Part shown: positions 53,752 to 63,066 of the stretch, piece after piece
Numbering within the stretch: position 1 is the first letter of the stretch
Layout of the letters: the number at the start of each line of letters is the position of its first letter
Assembly: GCF_006539945.1 (NCBI RefSeq)
Contig: NZ_BJNZ01000006.1
Span: forward strand, 1-64,000
Length of the DNA: 64,000 bases
DNA from: Cellulosimicrobium cellulans
GTDB lineage: Bacteria > Actinomycetota > Actinomycetes > Actinomycetales > Cellulomonadaceae
Direction of reading: 5' to 3'
Notes under the pieces: model-generated
The model's database searches: none
Told to the model about the DNA's origin: nothing
The model's input: only the letters and a program-made list of their open reading frames with translations
Made by a program: the position numbers and the translations under genes

Positions 53752-53926
53752 ACGGGAAGAGAACCACGGTGGGGCCGGGGCTGCATCCGGAGCCCCGGCG
53801 TCCGCGGGGCGTGGATCGGTGCCATGCTCGACGCGCGCGACCCGGCACCCGGGGATACGTTCGACGCGTCCCGGGGCGCAGCGTCGCGCTCCCGCCGAAC
53901 GTACGAGCCGGAACGAGAGGTCTGCC

Positions 53927-54424
53927 GTGGCAACGCTCACCGTGTGGAAGTTCGACACCCCCGAGGGGGCGCAGCGCGCCGAGGACGCGCTGCTCGCGCT
54001 CCAGAAGCAGGAGCTCATCCAGGTCCAGGACGCGGCGGTCGTGTCCTGGGAGGAGGGCAAGAAGAAGCCGAAGACGCGGCAGGGCACCAGCACGACGGCG
54101 GTCGGGGCGCTCGGCGGCACGTTCTGGGGCCTGCTGTTCGGCCTCCTCTTCTTCGTCCCGCTGCTCGGCGCGGCCATCGGCGCGGCGTCCGGCGCGATCG
54201 CGGGCGCGCTGACCGACGTCGGCATCGACGACGACTTCATCGACTCCGTGCGCAGCAAGGTCACGCCGGGCACGTCGGCGCTGTTCGTGCTGACGTCGGG
54301 TGCCGTGATCGACCGCGTGCACGACGCGCTCCAGGCCGAGGGCGTCCACGGCGAGCTCATCCAGACGAACCTCTCCGCGGACGAGGAGGCCAAGCTCCGC
54401 GCGGCCTTCGACGAGAACGCCTGA
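53927..54424 (+). CDS. DUF1269 membrane-associated protein
   Basis: A 165-residue protein opening VATLTVWKFDTPEGAQRAEDALLALQ, typical of DUF1269. A glycine-rich hydrophobic hairpin (GALGGTFWGLLFGLLFFVPL then GAAIGAASGAIAGAL, about residues 60-95) follows, with a ferredoxin-like tail ending LIQTNLSADEEAKLRAAF. The function is unknown; members are often stress-induced. The GTG start follows AGAGGT. It is divergent from the ClC gene. Confidence 0.88.
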   Translation: MATLTVWKFDTPEGAQRAEDALLALQKQELIQVQDAAVVSWEEGKKKPKTRQGTSTTAVGALGGTFWGLLFGLLFFVPLLGAAIGAASGAIAGALTDVGIDDDFIDSVRSKVTPGTSALFVLTSGAVIDRVHDALQAEGVHGELIQTNLSADEEAKLRAAFDENA

Positions 54425-54511
54425 GCCTGACCAGGGCTCGCGGGTGAGACGCCCGCCGCGGTGCGTGCCGCCGTCGTGCCGCCGGCGGCCGCGAGATCCA
54501 CCGACCCGCGC

Positions 54512-54545
54512 GACGGGCGGCACGCCACCGCGAGTGCCGCCCGTC
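54512..54545 (+). terminator. Terminator after the DUF1269 gene
   Basis: GACGGGCGGCAC (54512-54523) and GTGCCGCCCGTC (54534-54545) are perfect 12-bp arms with a 10-nt loop, about 90 bp after the stop codon. Confidence 0.7.
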
Positions 54546-54684
54546 CTCGTCGCGGTGCTCGGAAGGCCGACCGCCACCGCCGGTCCCGGCCTTCTGATCG
54601 GCGTGGTCGGCCCTACCGGTCTTGATCGACCAGTCGGCTTCGGGTCTGTCCGACGGACGGGTCACGGCGCTCCTCGGCTGCTCG

Positions 54685-54985
54685 AGGGCTGATGCGCCCC
54701 TCGAAGGTGACGACGAACGCGGTCGGTGCAGAGGAACCTACGGATCTCGACGTCGTGGTCCACGAACGGCATGACCTCGCTCCCTGCGCCTGCTCGGTGT
54801 CGACCGCGGTGTGCATCGGCTTGAGCTCCCGCACGGTGGTGATCGCGTCGGGCGGGCCCTCGAGGCCGTCGCGGACCGCGATGCGTACGTCGGAGACGGT
54901 GTCCTTGGAGACCGACGCGCCGTAGACCTCGGCGAGGTGCGCGCTGGTCTCCCCGGTCCTCAGGCCCCCGCGCGGTCGCCGGCTC
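54685..54985 (-). pseudogene. IS256-family transposase remnant
   Basis: Pieces of an IS256 transposase follow one another with deletions and frame changes: GETSAHLAEVYGASVSKDTV (the region before the first catalytic aspartate), then PDAITTVRELKPMHTAVDTE, then VMPFVDHDVEIRRFLCT in a second frame, then VVTFEGRI from the extreme C-terminus. The catalytic core with the DDE residues is missing. Nothing else supportable lies between 54546 and 55073. Confidence 0.75.
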
Positions 54986-55073
54986 GGCATGTCCAGGCCG
55001 AGACCCACCCACCGTTGGTCAGACGGACCCGTCGCGGCCGAGCCCGACGGCGAGCGATGTGCCGCCGACGCCG

Positions 55074-56633
55074 TCAGGACGTTCTGAGCCCGCTGTCGTC
55101 GGACGCACTCGTGAAGAAGAGCGCGCTGAGCTCTATCGCCTCGTTCCTCGTCGAGCATCCGAGCTTGCGGTAGAGGGACTTGAGCTGTGACTTGATCGTG
55201 TTCGGCGAGACGTGGAACTGGGCTGCCAGATCGGCGACGGTGCGATGGAGCGGGAGCGCGTACAGCACGCGCAGCTCGCTCCCGGTCAGTGCCGACCGGT
55301 TGGGCACGTCGCGCAGCTCGAGGCCGTCGACCGATCGGTCGAACTGGAGCGCCGACCGTTCGCCCAGGCGGCCACGGACCGCTTCGACGAGCTGCCGAGG
55401 CGTTGACGCGATCAGCCGGCGGATGTCGCCCGTGCTCGCGGTACGAGCGACGGCCAGTGCTGTGTGGTGGCTGACCCTCCCGTTGTGCGCCAGCTCGAGC
55501 CATGCCGAGAGCACGAGGTGCTCGGCACGCAGACGTGGCCCGAGCGGCGAGTCGCCGGCGAGCCGCCGCAGCGTCTTCGTCGCTGTGTCGAGCCGGCCGA
55601 GGTGCAGGTCCACCCGGACGGCGGCGAGCCTGGTCATCGGGCCACAGCGGACCCGGTCCTCGGCCAGGCGGCGCGCGGTGGCCTCGTCGCCCATCGCGAG
55701 CATCGCCTCGATCGACACCGCTGCGACGATGTCGTTCGCGATCGAACCGTGCTGACGCGGGTGCGACTCCTGAGCGAGCTCAGTCACCTCGATCGCCTCG
55801 CTCGGCCTGTGCTGGGCGACGAGCGCGCGTGCACGGGCGAGGAGCGCGAAGGGCCACGTCATCTCCACGCTGTGGTAGGGCTCGAGCTCCGCGAGCCGCA
55901 GCTCCATGTCCGCGCTCATCCTGTCGACGGCGACGAGAGCCTCGGCGGTGGCCTCGGCCGCCTGCGTCGACCTCTCGTGCGCCGGGGTGGGGCCAGGCTT
56001 GCCTGAGCCCTCGTCGAGCGTCGTCCGTGCGTCGTCGAGGGATCCGCGCAGCGCGTGGGCGAGGGCGAGCCTGCTCAGGGTGAACCGCTCCGCATCCGGC
56101 TGGATGGAGTGCCGAGCGAGCTCTCGGGCGGTTGCGAACTCCACGAGTGCCCGACGGGAGTCGCCGGCAAGGAGGTACGTCGAGCCGATCTGGGCGTGCG
56201 CGAACCAGAGGGGCCCGTCGGTCCGTTGGTGCCACTCGGCATCGGCGTTCGCGAGCCGGTCGCAGAGGCGCTGAGCGCACACCACCGCTGCCGCGACGTC
56301 TCCGCTGAGGCGGAACGCGAGCATCTGCGCCATGGCGAGGCAGTCGAACTCCTCCGCACTCAGAGTTCGTGCCTCGTCGGGATCGATGAGCGGCTTGAAC
56401 GGGCGGTGCGTCCGGGCGAGGAGGGGCGTCATCGGGTGGACGATGCGGAGCGCGAGGTACCGCTCGACCGTCGTGGCCGGCAGCCCTTCGATCGTCCGCA
56501 CGAGCAGGTCGTAGTGCGCGCTGTAGAGCGGCCAGAGATTCGTCATCGCTGTCGCCGCGACCGTCTCTGGCGAGCCGGATGCGACCGCCTGTTCGAGCGC
56601 CCTGACCGCCGCGACCGGGTCGTTGAGGTTCAC
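55074..56633 (-). CDS. Large LuxR-type transcriptional regulator with helical repeat domain
   Basis: A 519-residue protein. The C-terminal LuxR helix-turn-helix (about residues 445-510) reads LTGSELRVLYALPLHRTVAD then FHVSPNTIKSQLKSLYRKLGCSTRNEAI. The N-terminal 430 residues are alpha-helical, TPR-like repeats (for example RRALVEFATARELARHSI), with no Walker motifs, so it is not a full ATP-binding LAL protein. The GTG start follows AGGGAGCC. It diverges from the amidohydrolase and glutamate decarboxylase genes and probably controls them. Confidence 0.88.
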   Translation of the reverse strand: MNLNDPVAAVRALEQAVASGSPETVAATAMTNLWPLYSAHYDLLVRTIEGLPATTVERYLALRIVHPMTPLLARTHRPFKPLIDPDEARTLSAEEFDCLAMAQMLAFRLSGDVAAAVVCAQRLCDRLANADAEWHQRTDGPLWFAHAQIGSTYLLAGDSRRALVEFATARELARHSIQPDAERFTLSRLALAHALRGSLDDARTTLDEGSGKPGPTPAHERSTQAAEATAEALVAVDRMSADMELRLAELEPYHSVEMTWPFALLARARALVAQHRPSEAIEVTELAQESHPRQHGSIANDIVAAVSIEAMLAMGDEATARRLAEDRVRCGPMTRLAAVRVDLHLGRLDTATKTLRRLAGDSPLGPRLRAEHLVLSAWLELAHNGRVSHHTALAVARTASTGDIRRLIASTPRQLVEAVRGRLGERSALQFDRSVDGLELRDVPNRSALTGSELRVLYALPLHRTVADLAAQFHVSPNTIKSQLKSLYRKLGCSTRNEAIELSALFFTSASDDSGLRTS

Positions 56634-56955
56634 GGGGCTCCCTGCTGCGCGCCGGTGACCGGTGCTGTCGTGGGTCGGCCCCCCCGGACCACGGCACCCC
56701 TGGGCGGACCACTCCACTCGCTGTCGCGAACGTCGTTCGACATCGTTTGTCAGAACCTCCAGGTCGGCAGCTCGGAGCCGCAGATCGGTCAATCTGAACT
56801 CAGTCGTACCACGGGAGCAGCAGGTCAGCATGCCCAAATAACAAAATACCGGGTGAAAGCGCGGGTGAAAGACCGGGGGGTGCCGCGTGTGAGAGGTCGG
56901 GGGAAATTGCAGATTCGACGTCGGGTGTGCAAGTGGTGCTGGTTAGCATCGCGGC
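56634..56955. promoter_or_regulatory. Divergent promoter region of the gad-linked locus
   Basis: This 322-bp gap separates the LuxR regulator from the amidohydrolase gene. It is markedly less GC-rich around 56820-56850. It contains two direct copies of CGGGTGAAAG (56850-56859, 56862-56871) with a 12-bp period and the small palindrome CGAAC-GTC-GTTCG (56727-56739). The direct repeats are good candidates for an activator binding near the amidohydrolase promoter. No gene is evident. Confidence 0.5.
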
Positions 56956-58239
56956 ATGAGCGTATCCACGGCGGCATCCCAGAGAATGATTATTCGGAAT
57001 GTCCGAGTTTTCGACGGTCTGAGCGAGAAGACGCTCGACAATGCGGACGTGCTGGTCGAGGGCCAGCACGTCGTCGCGGTCTCGTCGTCGCCCGTCGGAG
57101 GCCACGAGACCGACGGCGTCATCGAGATCGACGGCGGGGCAAGGTTCCTCATGCCCGGCATGAGCGACGCCCACGCGCACCTCATGGGCAACGCCAACAC
57201 CATGATGGATTTCGTCCAAGGACCGACCGGCACCTTGTACGGCAACACCATCGCGGAGGCGAGACGCATGCTCCTGCGCGGGTTCACGACGGTGCGCGAC
57301 ATGGGTGGGGACACGGCGCCGGTGAAGGCGCTCATCGACCGTGGCGTCTTCGAGGGGCCGCGCATCTTCCCGAGCCAGGCGATGATCTCGCAGACGTCCG
57401 GGCACGCGGACTTCGCGTTCGTCTACGACGTGCCCCAGGAGTTCGGCGGCCGACCGAGCCGTACCGACGACCTCCACTTCACGCGCGTCGCCAACGGGGT
57501 GCCTCACGTCCTCGCCGCGGTGCGCGAGCAGCTGCGGCAGGGAGCGAGCCAGATCAAGCTCACGCTCGGCGGCGGAGCGGCCTCGATGTACGACCCGCTG
57601 AGCACGTTGCAGTACACCCCGGAGGAGATCCGCGCCGCCGTGCAGGCAGCGTCCGACTACGGGACCTACGTCGCCACGCACGTGTACACGGTGGACGGCA
57701 TCCGGCGTGCGATCGATGCCGGCGTGCGATCGATCGAGCACGGTCACCTGGCCGACGAGGCCACGGTCCGGCACATCGGGGAGACCGGGACGTGGCTCTC
57801 GATGCAGCCGTTCGCGGAGCCGGACCACCACTATCCCGACCCGGCGCGCGCCGCGAAGAACGCGCAGATCTGCACGGGCACCGATCAGGTGTACGAGTGG
57901 GCGAAGCAGTACGGCGTCAAGACCGCGTGGGGCACCGACCTGCTCCTCGAGCCGCAGTCGGCGGCCCGGCAGAGCGTCATGGCGGCGCGCATGAGCGAGT
58001 TCTACAGCAACGTCGAGGCGCTGAGGATGCTGACGTCCGGGAATGCGGAGCTGTTCGAGCTCGCGGGGGAACGCAACACGTACCGAGCAGGAAGGCTGGG
58101 CGTCATTGCCGAGGGCGCCTGGGCCGACCTCGTCCTGGTCGATGGCGACCCTCTCACCGACCTTTCCGTGATCGCCGACCCCGACACCAACTTCAAGCTC
58201 ATCGTCAAGGGAGGAGAGGTCGTCAAGAACACGCTCTGA
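56956..58239 (+). CDS. Metal-dependent amidohydrolase (imidazolonepropionase/Xaa-Pro dipeptidase-like)
   Basis: A 427-residue enzyme of the amidohydrolase superfamily. The metal ligands can be placed: HAH in SDAHAHL (His73, His75), the lysine likely to be carbamylated in QIKLTLGGG (Lys201), His242 in ATHVYT, His262/His264 in IEHGHL and the catalytic aspartate in WGTDLLLEP (Asp328). The pattern fits the imidazolonepropionase-related group that includes cytoplasmic Xaa-Pro and Xaa-Arg dipeptidases. Its neighbour is glutamate decarboxylase, so release of glutamate or processing of a GABA derivative is a reasonable but untested idea. The first 15 codons are AT-rich for this genome. Confidence 0.9.
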   Translation: MSVSTAASQRMIIRNVRVFDGLSEKTLDNADVLVEGQHVVAVSSSPVGGHETDGVIEIDGGARFLMPGMSDAHAHLMGNANTMMDFVQGPTGTLYGNTIAEARRMLLRGFTTVRDMGGDTAPVKALIDRGVFEGPRIFPSQAMISQTSGHADFAFVYDVPQEFGGRPSRTDDLHFTRVANGVPHVLAAVREQLRQGASQIKLTLGGGAASMYDPLSTLQYTPEEIRAAVQAASDYGTYVATHVYTVDGIRRAIDAGVRSIEHGHLADEATVRHIGETGTWLSMQPFAEPDHHYPDPARAAKNAQICTGTDQVYEWAKQYGVKTAWGTDLLLEPQSAARQSVMAARMSEFYSNVEALRMLTSGNAELFELAGERNTYRAGRLGVIAEGAWADLVLVDGDPLTDLSVIADPDTNFKLIVKGGEVVKNTL

Positions 58240-58380
58240 CCTTGTCGGAGGTGATCTCGGCGAAATCTCTCGTGCCGCGGTGACCGACGACGGAGCGGAA
58301 GCCGGGGTCGTGGGCATTCCGGTGGGAACCCCTGTCAGAGCCACGACCGACCTACCCCACCCGAGCACCAGGAGGACAGA

Positions 58381-59790
58381 ATGACCGTCAACACCACGAA
58401 GGCTCGCCAGACGACGAACATCGACCCGACGCTGAGCATCAACCCGGTCTTCGTGCGGCCCGGTGAGGCGACGGAGCTCGACAAGTTCAAGATGCCCGGG
58501 GGGCCGAGCCTTCCCGAGACGGCATACCAGATCGTGCACGACGAGGCGATCCTCGACGGGAACTCTCGCCTGAACCTGGCGACGTTCGTGTCCACCTGGA
58601 TGGACGACCACGCGCTCAAGCTCTACAGCGAGTCGGCCGACAAGAACATGATCGACAAGGACGAGTACCCGGCGACGGCCGCGATCGAGGACCGCTGCTG
58701 GCGGATCCTCGCGGACCTCTGGCACGTGCCCGACCCCACGGACACGATCGGGACCTCCGCGATCGGCTCGTCCGAGGCGTGCATGCTCGGCGGGCTCGCG
58801 CTCAAGCGGCTCTGGCAGGAGAAGCGCAGGGCTGAAGGGAAGTCGACCGAGCGGCCGAACCTCATCATGTCTGCCGCGGTGCAGGTCGTCTGGGAGAAGT
58901 TCTGCAACTACTGGGACGTCGAACCTCGCTACGTCCCCGTCTCGCCCGACCACCTGGTCCTCGACGGCTACGACCTCGAGGACTACGTGGACGAGAACAC
59001 GATCGGCGTGGTCGCCATCCTGGGCCAGACCTTCACCGGGCTCTACGACCCGGTCGAGGCGATCGCGAAGAAGCTCGACGAGATCGAAGCGAAGACCGGG
59101 TTCGACGTCAAGATCCACGTCGACGGGGCCTCCGGAGCCATGGTGGCTCCGTTCTGCCAACCGGACCTCGGCTGGGACTTCCAGATCGACCGCGTGAACT
59201 CGATCAGCACGTCCGGTCACAAGTACGGCCTGGTGTACCCCGGCGTCGGATGGGTGGTCTGGCGCAGCACCGCGGTGCTCCCCGAGAGCATGGTCTTCCA
59301 CGTCAGCTACCTCGGCGGGGACATGCCGACGCTCGCGCTGAACTTCTCCCGGCCGGGGGCGCAGGTCCTGCTGCAGTACTACCAGTTCCTGCGCCTCGGT
59401 CGGGAGGGCTATCGGGAGATCCAGCAGAACTCCATCGACGTCGCCACCTACCTCTCGAGCGGGATCGCCGACATCGGACCGTTCGAGCTCATGAGCAAGG
59501 GCGACACCATCCCGGTGTTCGCCTGGGTGCTCAAGGACGGCTACACGGACAAGTGGACCCTGTACGACCTTGCCGACCGGCTCCGGATGAAGGGCTGGCT
59601 CGTCCCGGCGTACCCGATGGCGGACGACATGGCAGACGTCGTCCTGCAGCGCATCGTGGTCAAGGTCGGGCTCAGCCGTGACCTGGCCTCGGCGCTCCTG
59701 TCCGACATCAAGGGTGAGGTCCAGTTCCTCGACGCGCTCGACGCGCCGCTCCCGCGAGAGGCCTCGAGCGGGTCGCACTTCCACCACTGA
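58381..59790 (+). CDS. gadB: Glutamate decarboxylase
   Basis: A 469-residue PLP enzyme that converts glutamate to GABA and CO2 while consuming a cytoplasmic proton. The PLP lysine is in STSGHKYGLV (Lys281; Lys276 in E. coli GadB). Other family blocks are GTSAIGSSEACMLGGLALK, IHVDGASGAMVAPF and LNFSRPGAQVLLQYYQF, and the C-terminus ends in histidines (SGSHFHH) like E. coli GadB, whose terminal His closes the active site at neutral pH. AGGAGGA precedes the ATG. No GadC-type glutamate/GABA antiporter is adjacent; a strong hairpin and a membrane protein follow instead. Confidence 0.95.
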   Translation: MTVNTTKARQTTNIDPTLSINPVFVRPGEATELDKFKMPGGPSLPETAYQIVHDEAILDGNSRLNLATFVSTWMDDHALKLYSESADKNMIDKDEYPATAAIEDRCWRILADLWHVPDPTDTIGTSAIGSSEACMLGGLALKRLWQEKRRAEGKSTERPNLIMSAAVQVVWEKFCNYWDVEPRYVPVSPDHLVLDGYDLEDYVDENTIGVVAILGQTFTGLYDPVEAIAKKLDEIEAKTGFDVKIHVDGASGAMVAPFCQPDLGWDFQIDRVNSISTSGHKYGLVYPGVGWVVWRSTAVLPESMVFHVSYLGGDMPTLALNFSRPGAQVLLQYYQFLRLGREGYREIQQNSIDVATYLSSGIADIGPFELMSKGDTIPVFAWVLKDGYTDKWTLYDLADRLRMKGWLVPAYPMADDMADVVLQRIVVKVGLSRDLASALLSDIKGEVQFLDALDAPLPREASSGSHFHH

Positions 59791-59797
59791 GCCGGCA

Positions 59798-59836
59798 CCG
59801 CGGGGCGAGGGCGGTCTCACCGCCCTCGCCCCGCGG
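59798..59836 (+). terminator. Strong hairpin after gadB
   Basis: Perfect 18-bp arms (59798-59815 and 59819-59836) with a 3-nt loop directly after the gadB stop. It may be a terminator or attenuator that lowers expression of the membrane-protein gene downstream. Confidence 0.82.
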
Positions 59837-59882
59837 CCGTCCCGTCCACCCGTCCCACCGGCCCACCGAGGGAACCGTCACC

Positions 59883-60620
59883 ATGAGCGAAGCGATCATC
59901 ACCGCGCCCGTCCGACCACGGCCGTTCCTGGTCCCGACCCTGACGAAGCAGTGCTGGGGGTTCATGATCGGTTCGTCGCTGTTCGCGGTCGGCTCGGCAC
60001 CGGGGTTCGAATCGTGGGCCGGGTCGTCGGTCGCGAACCTCCTCTACTTCGTCGGGGCGCTCTTCTTCACCGCGGCCGGGTTCGCACAGCTCCTCCTCAG
60101 CGGGGCGGTGAGCGTCCCCGTGCGCTACGCGCCCGGGCGCATGGTGCGGGCCGAGTGGCTGACCGCGGCCACCCAGTCCTTCGGCACGATCATGTTCAAC
60201 GTCAGCACCACCGCCGCCCTGTACGCGCGGTCGCGCCACGCCGAGACGGAGTACGTCTGGAACCCGGACGCGGCGGGGTCTCTGGCGTTCCTCGTGAGCG
60301 CCAACCTCGCGTTCGTCGCGTACGTACGCGGGGGCGCGACGTGGTGGGACCCGCGGCGGATCGGATGGTGGTCGGTGGTCGTCAACTTCGTCGGGTGCGC
60401 GGCGTTCGCGGTCTCCGCGGTCGGGGCGTTCGTCCTCCCGGGCGGGTCGGCGATCAGCAGCTCGCTCGCGAACGGCGGGACGTTCGTGGGTGCACTCTGC
60501 TTCTTCGTCGCGTCGCTCGTCGTCCTGCCGTGGTGGAGCCGCCAGCGCGCGTCCGACGTCGCCGGCGCCGCCGTGGGGCGGGAAAGGAGCCCGGGGCCGG
60601 GACCGTCGGACCGCGACTGA
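59883..60620 (+). CDS. Multi-spanning membrane protein linked to gadB (YrhK-like region)
   Basis: A 245-residue protein with about six predicted helices. The segment GSSLFAVGSAPGFESWAGSSVANLLYFVGALFFTAAGFAQLL resembles YrhK-type domains. It ends in a hydrophilic tail. It is not a GadC or APC-type transporter, so it cannot simply be called the glutamate/GABA exchanger; it may sense or support acid stress. It follows the gadB hairpin by 46 bp. Confidence 0.75.
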   Translation: MSEAIITAPVRPRPFLVPTLTKQCWGFMIGSSLFAVGSAPGFESWAGSSVANLLYFVGALFFTAAGFAQLLLSGAVSVPVRYAPGRMVRAEWLTAATQSFGTIMFNVSTTAALYARSRHAETEYVWNPDAAGSLAFLVSANLAFVAYVRGGATWWDPRRIGWWSVVVNFVGCAAFAVSAVGAFVLPGGSAISSSLANGGTFVGALCFFVASLVVLPWWSRQRASDVAGAAVGRERSPGPGPSDRD

Positions 60621-60671
60621 GCCGGGTGGCCGGCGCGACCTCCACAGCTCGACCGACCCCGGGACGGGCAC

Positions 60672-61355
60672 GTGCTCACAGTTCTCGCAGACCTGTTGAC
60701 GATCGGTGTCGCCGTGGCGATCAGCCCGCTCGCGATCGTCGCGGTCATCCTCATGGCCACGTCCGGCAAGGGGCGCACCAACGGCACGGCGTTCGTGCTC
60801 GGCTGCTACACGTTCGCGATCGTGTTCATCGGTCTGCTCGTGCTCCTGGGGCGATCGAGCGGGACGGACGAGGCAGGTTCCGAACCGCACTACGCCGTCG
60901 ACGCCCTGGAGATCGCGCTCGGGCTGGCGCTCGTCGCGCTCGCGGTCGTGCAGTGGCGGAAGCGGTCGTCGACGGAGACACCGAAGTGGATGGAGAGCCT
61001 GGACCAGCTCACGCTGATGAAGGCTTTCCTCGTCGGCGTGCTCATCTCCGGTCCGCTGTCGCCCAAGGACCTGCCGCTGCTCGTCGCCGCCGGCGGTCGG
61101 ATCTCGCAGGCCTCGCTCGCCGTGGCCGAGGTCGTCGCGGTGATCCTCGTCTTCGGGCTCCTCGGCGTGACGGCGGTGGCGGTCCCGTGGGTGCTCAGCG
61201 TCGTCGCCCCGGGCCAGGTCGAGAAGAAGCTCGCCGCGCCGCGGGACTGGCTCGTCGCGAACCACGCGGTCATCATGACGGTGCTGTTCGTGATCCTGGG
61301 GACCAAGCTGGTCGGCTCCGGCGTCTCCGACCTGACGACCGCCGGAGGGCCGTGA
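60672..61355 (+). CDS. GAP family (LysE-like) membrane protein
   Basis: A 227-residue protein with six predicted helices. The opening LTIGVAVAISPLAIVAVILMATSG and the central LMKAFLVGVLISGPLSPKDLPLLVAAGG are characteristic of the GAP (Sap) family, whose mycobacterial members are tied to glycopeptidolipid export. The actual substrate here is unknown. The start is a GTG. It nearly abuts the antiporter gene downstream, suggesting co-transcription. Confidence 0.85.
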   Translation: MLTVLADLLTIGVAVAISPLAIVAVILMATSGKGRTNGTAFVLGCYTFAIVFIGLLVLLGRSSGTDEAGSEPHYAVDALEIALGLALVALAVVQWRKRSSTETPKWMESLDQLTLMKAFLVGVLISGPLSPKDLPLLVAAGGRISQASLAVAEVVAVILVFGLLGVTAVAVPWVLSVVAPGQVEKKLAAPRDWLVANHAVIMTVLFVILGTKLVGSGVSDLTTAGGP

Positions 61356-61356
61356 C

Positions 61357-63057
61357 GTGTCGACCGAGATGCTGCTGGTCGTCCTTTCCGCGGTCGTCCT
61401 CGTCGTCGTCGTCACCGTGCTCGCCCGGAAGGTCGGCGTCGCCGGCCCGCTCGTCCTCGTGGGCACCGGCGTCGCGGTCAGCTACGTCCCCGCGATCCCT
61501 CCGATCTCGGTCGAGCCGAACCTGATCCTCGTCGGGGTGCTGCCTCCGCTCCTGTACTCCGCCGCCGTCGCGGCGCCCCGGATCGAGTTCCGCCGGGACT
61601 CGACCGCGATCGGGGGGCTCGCCGTCGTCCTCGTGATCGTCAGCGCGCTCGTGCTGGGAGTCTTCTTCGCCTGGGCGGTCCCCGGCCTGGGACTCGGCCT
61701 CGGCATCGCCCTCGGGGCGATCCTGAGCCCGACGGACGCGGTCGCCACCTCGATCGTCAAGGAGCAGGGGGCGCCGCGCCGCGTGCTCGCGGTGCTCGAG
61801 GGGGAGAGCCTGCTCAACGACGCCACGGCCCTCGTGACCCTGCGGACGGCGATCGCCGCGGCCGCGGTGGGATTCTCCGTGCTCGGTACGGCCGGCTCGT
61901 TCGCCTGGGCGGTGCTGTCCGCGGTCGTCGTCGGGGCCGGGGTCGGCGCGATCGCGCTGCGGGTGCGGGCCTGGACGCAGAGTGCGACCGCCAACACCGC
62001 GCTGGGACTGACCGTGCCCTACCTGGCCTACCTTCCGACCGAGGCGCTCGGTGGCTCGGGCGTCGTCGCCGCGGTCGCCGCCGGGATCGTCTGCGGACGC
62101 GGTGCGACGCGCTGGCTGACGCCGGAGCAGCGGATCTCCGACAAGCTCAACTGGCGGACGGTCGAGTTCGTCCTCGAGGGCGCGGTCTTCCTGGCGATGG
62201 GCCTCGAGCTCTACGGGATCGTCTCCCACGGCGACGCCGACGGGGCGCACCTGCTGCGTGCGCTGTGGATCGCGCCGGCCGCGCTCGTCATCCTGACGGG
62301 CATCCGCGCCGCCTACGTGTTCCCGATGCTCGGCCTGCACAACGTGCGGGTCCGCAGGTCGGTCGACAAGCGCCTCGCCGCACGGGAGAAGGCGTTGCGC
62401 GACGGAGACGATCCACCTCGACCACTGGTGGTCCTCGGCGAGCGACGGAACGCGAGCGCACCGGAGTCCATCCGTCGCCTGCGCAACGACATCGACTACT
62501 ACGAAGCGGCGCCGTTGACGAGGAAGGACAGCACCATCGTCGTCTGGGCGGGCATGCGGGGCGTGGTGACCCTCGCGGCGGCCCAGACGCTCCCGGAGCA
62601 GACCCCGGCACGGGACCTGCTGGTCTTCATCGCGTTCCTCGTGGCGGCCGGGAGCCTGATGCTCCAAGGTCTCACCCTGCCGGCTCTCGTCCGTCGGCTC
62701 AGCGGTCCGGGCGCCGACCGCGACGCGCCCGACGACGTGCGCCTCATCCATGCCGACCTGCACGACGTGGCCGAGCGAGCCGTCGCTCGTCGCACGGTGG
62801 CACGCCCCGACTCGACGGCGTTCCCGCCGGAGCTCTACCAGTCGTCGCGGCCGTGGTTCTTCGAGATAGGTCGTGCTCGGCACGACGCCGGTCCCGACGC
62901 GCTCGAGTTCGAGCTGGCGCTGGTCGGCATCATGAGAGAGCGCCTGCGCGGCCTCACGTCCTCCGGACAGTACGACAGCGGTGCCGCGCAGTACGTCTTC
63001 GACGAGCTCGACGCGTACGAGATCACGCTGCGGCTCCACCTCGCCGGCGGCGAGTGA
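61357..63057 (+). CDS. Na+/H+ antiporter, CPA1 family
   Basis: A 566-residue cation/proton antiporter with about twelve helices (residues 5-460). The ion-binding segments are visible: SPTDAVATSIV and EGESLLNDATALVTLR (about residues 125-165), and WAGMRGVVTLAAAQTLP near residue 400. The last 110 residues are hydrophilic and probably regulatory. The GTG start is one base after the preceding stop codon. It fits the proton theme of the neighbouring glutamate decarboxylase but may be a general pH/sodium exchanger. Confidence 0.92.
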   Translation: MSTEMLLVVLSAVVLVVVVTVLARKVGVAGPLVLVGTGVAVSYVPAIPPISVEPNLILVGVLPPLLYSAAVAAPRIEFRRDSTAIGGLAVVLVIVSALVLGVFFAWAVPGLGLGLGIALGAILSPTDAVATSIVKEQGAPRRVLAVLEGESLLNDATALVTLRTAIAAAAVGFSVLGTAGSFAWAVLSAVVVGAGVGAIALRVRAWTQSATANTALGLTVPYLAYLPTEALGGSGVVAAVAAGIVCGRGATRWLTPEQRISDKLNWRTVEFVLEGAVFLAMGLELYGIVSHGDADGAHLLRALWIAPAALVILTGIRAAYVFPMLGLHNVRVRRSVDKRLAAREKALRDGDDPPRPLVVLGERRNASAPESIRRLRNDIDYYEAAPLTRKDSTIVVWAGMRGVVTLAAAQTLPEQTPARDLLVFIAFLVAAGSLMLQGLTLPALVRRLSGPGADRDAPDDVRLIHADLHDVAERAVARRTVARPDSTAFPPELYQSSRPWFFEIGRARHDAGPDALEFELALVGIMRERLRGLTSSGQYDSGAAQYVFDELDAYEITLRLHLAGGE

Positions 63058-63066
63058 CGAAGAACC

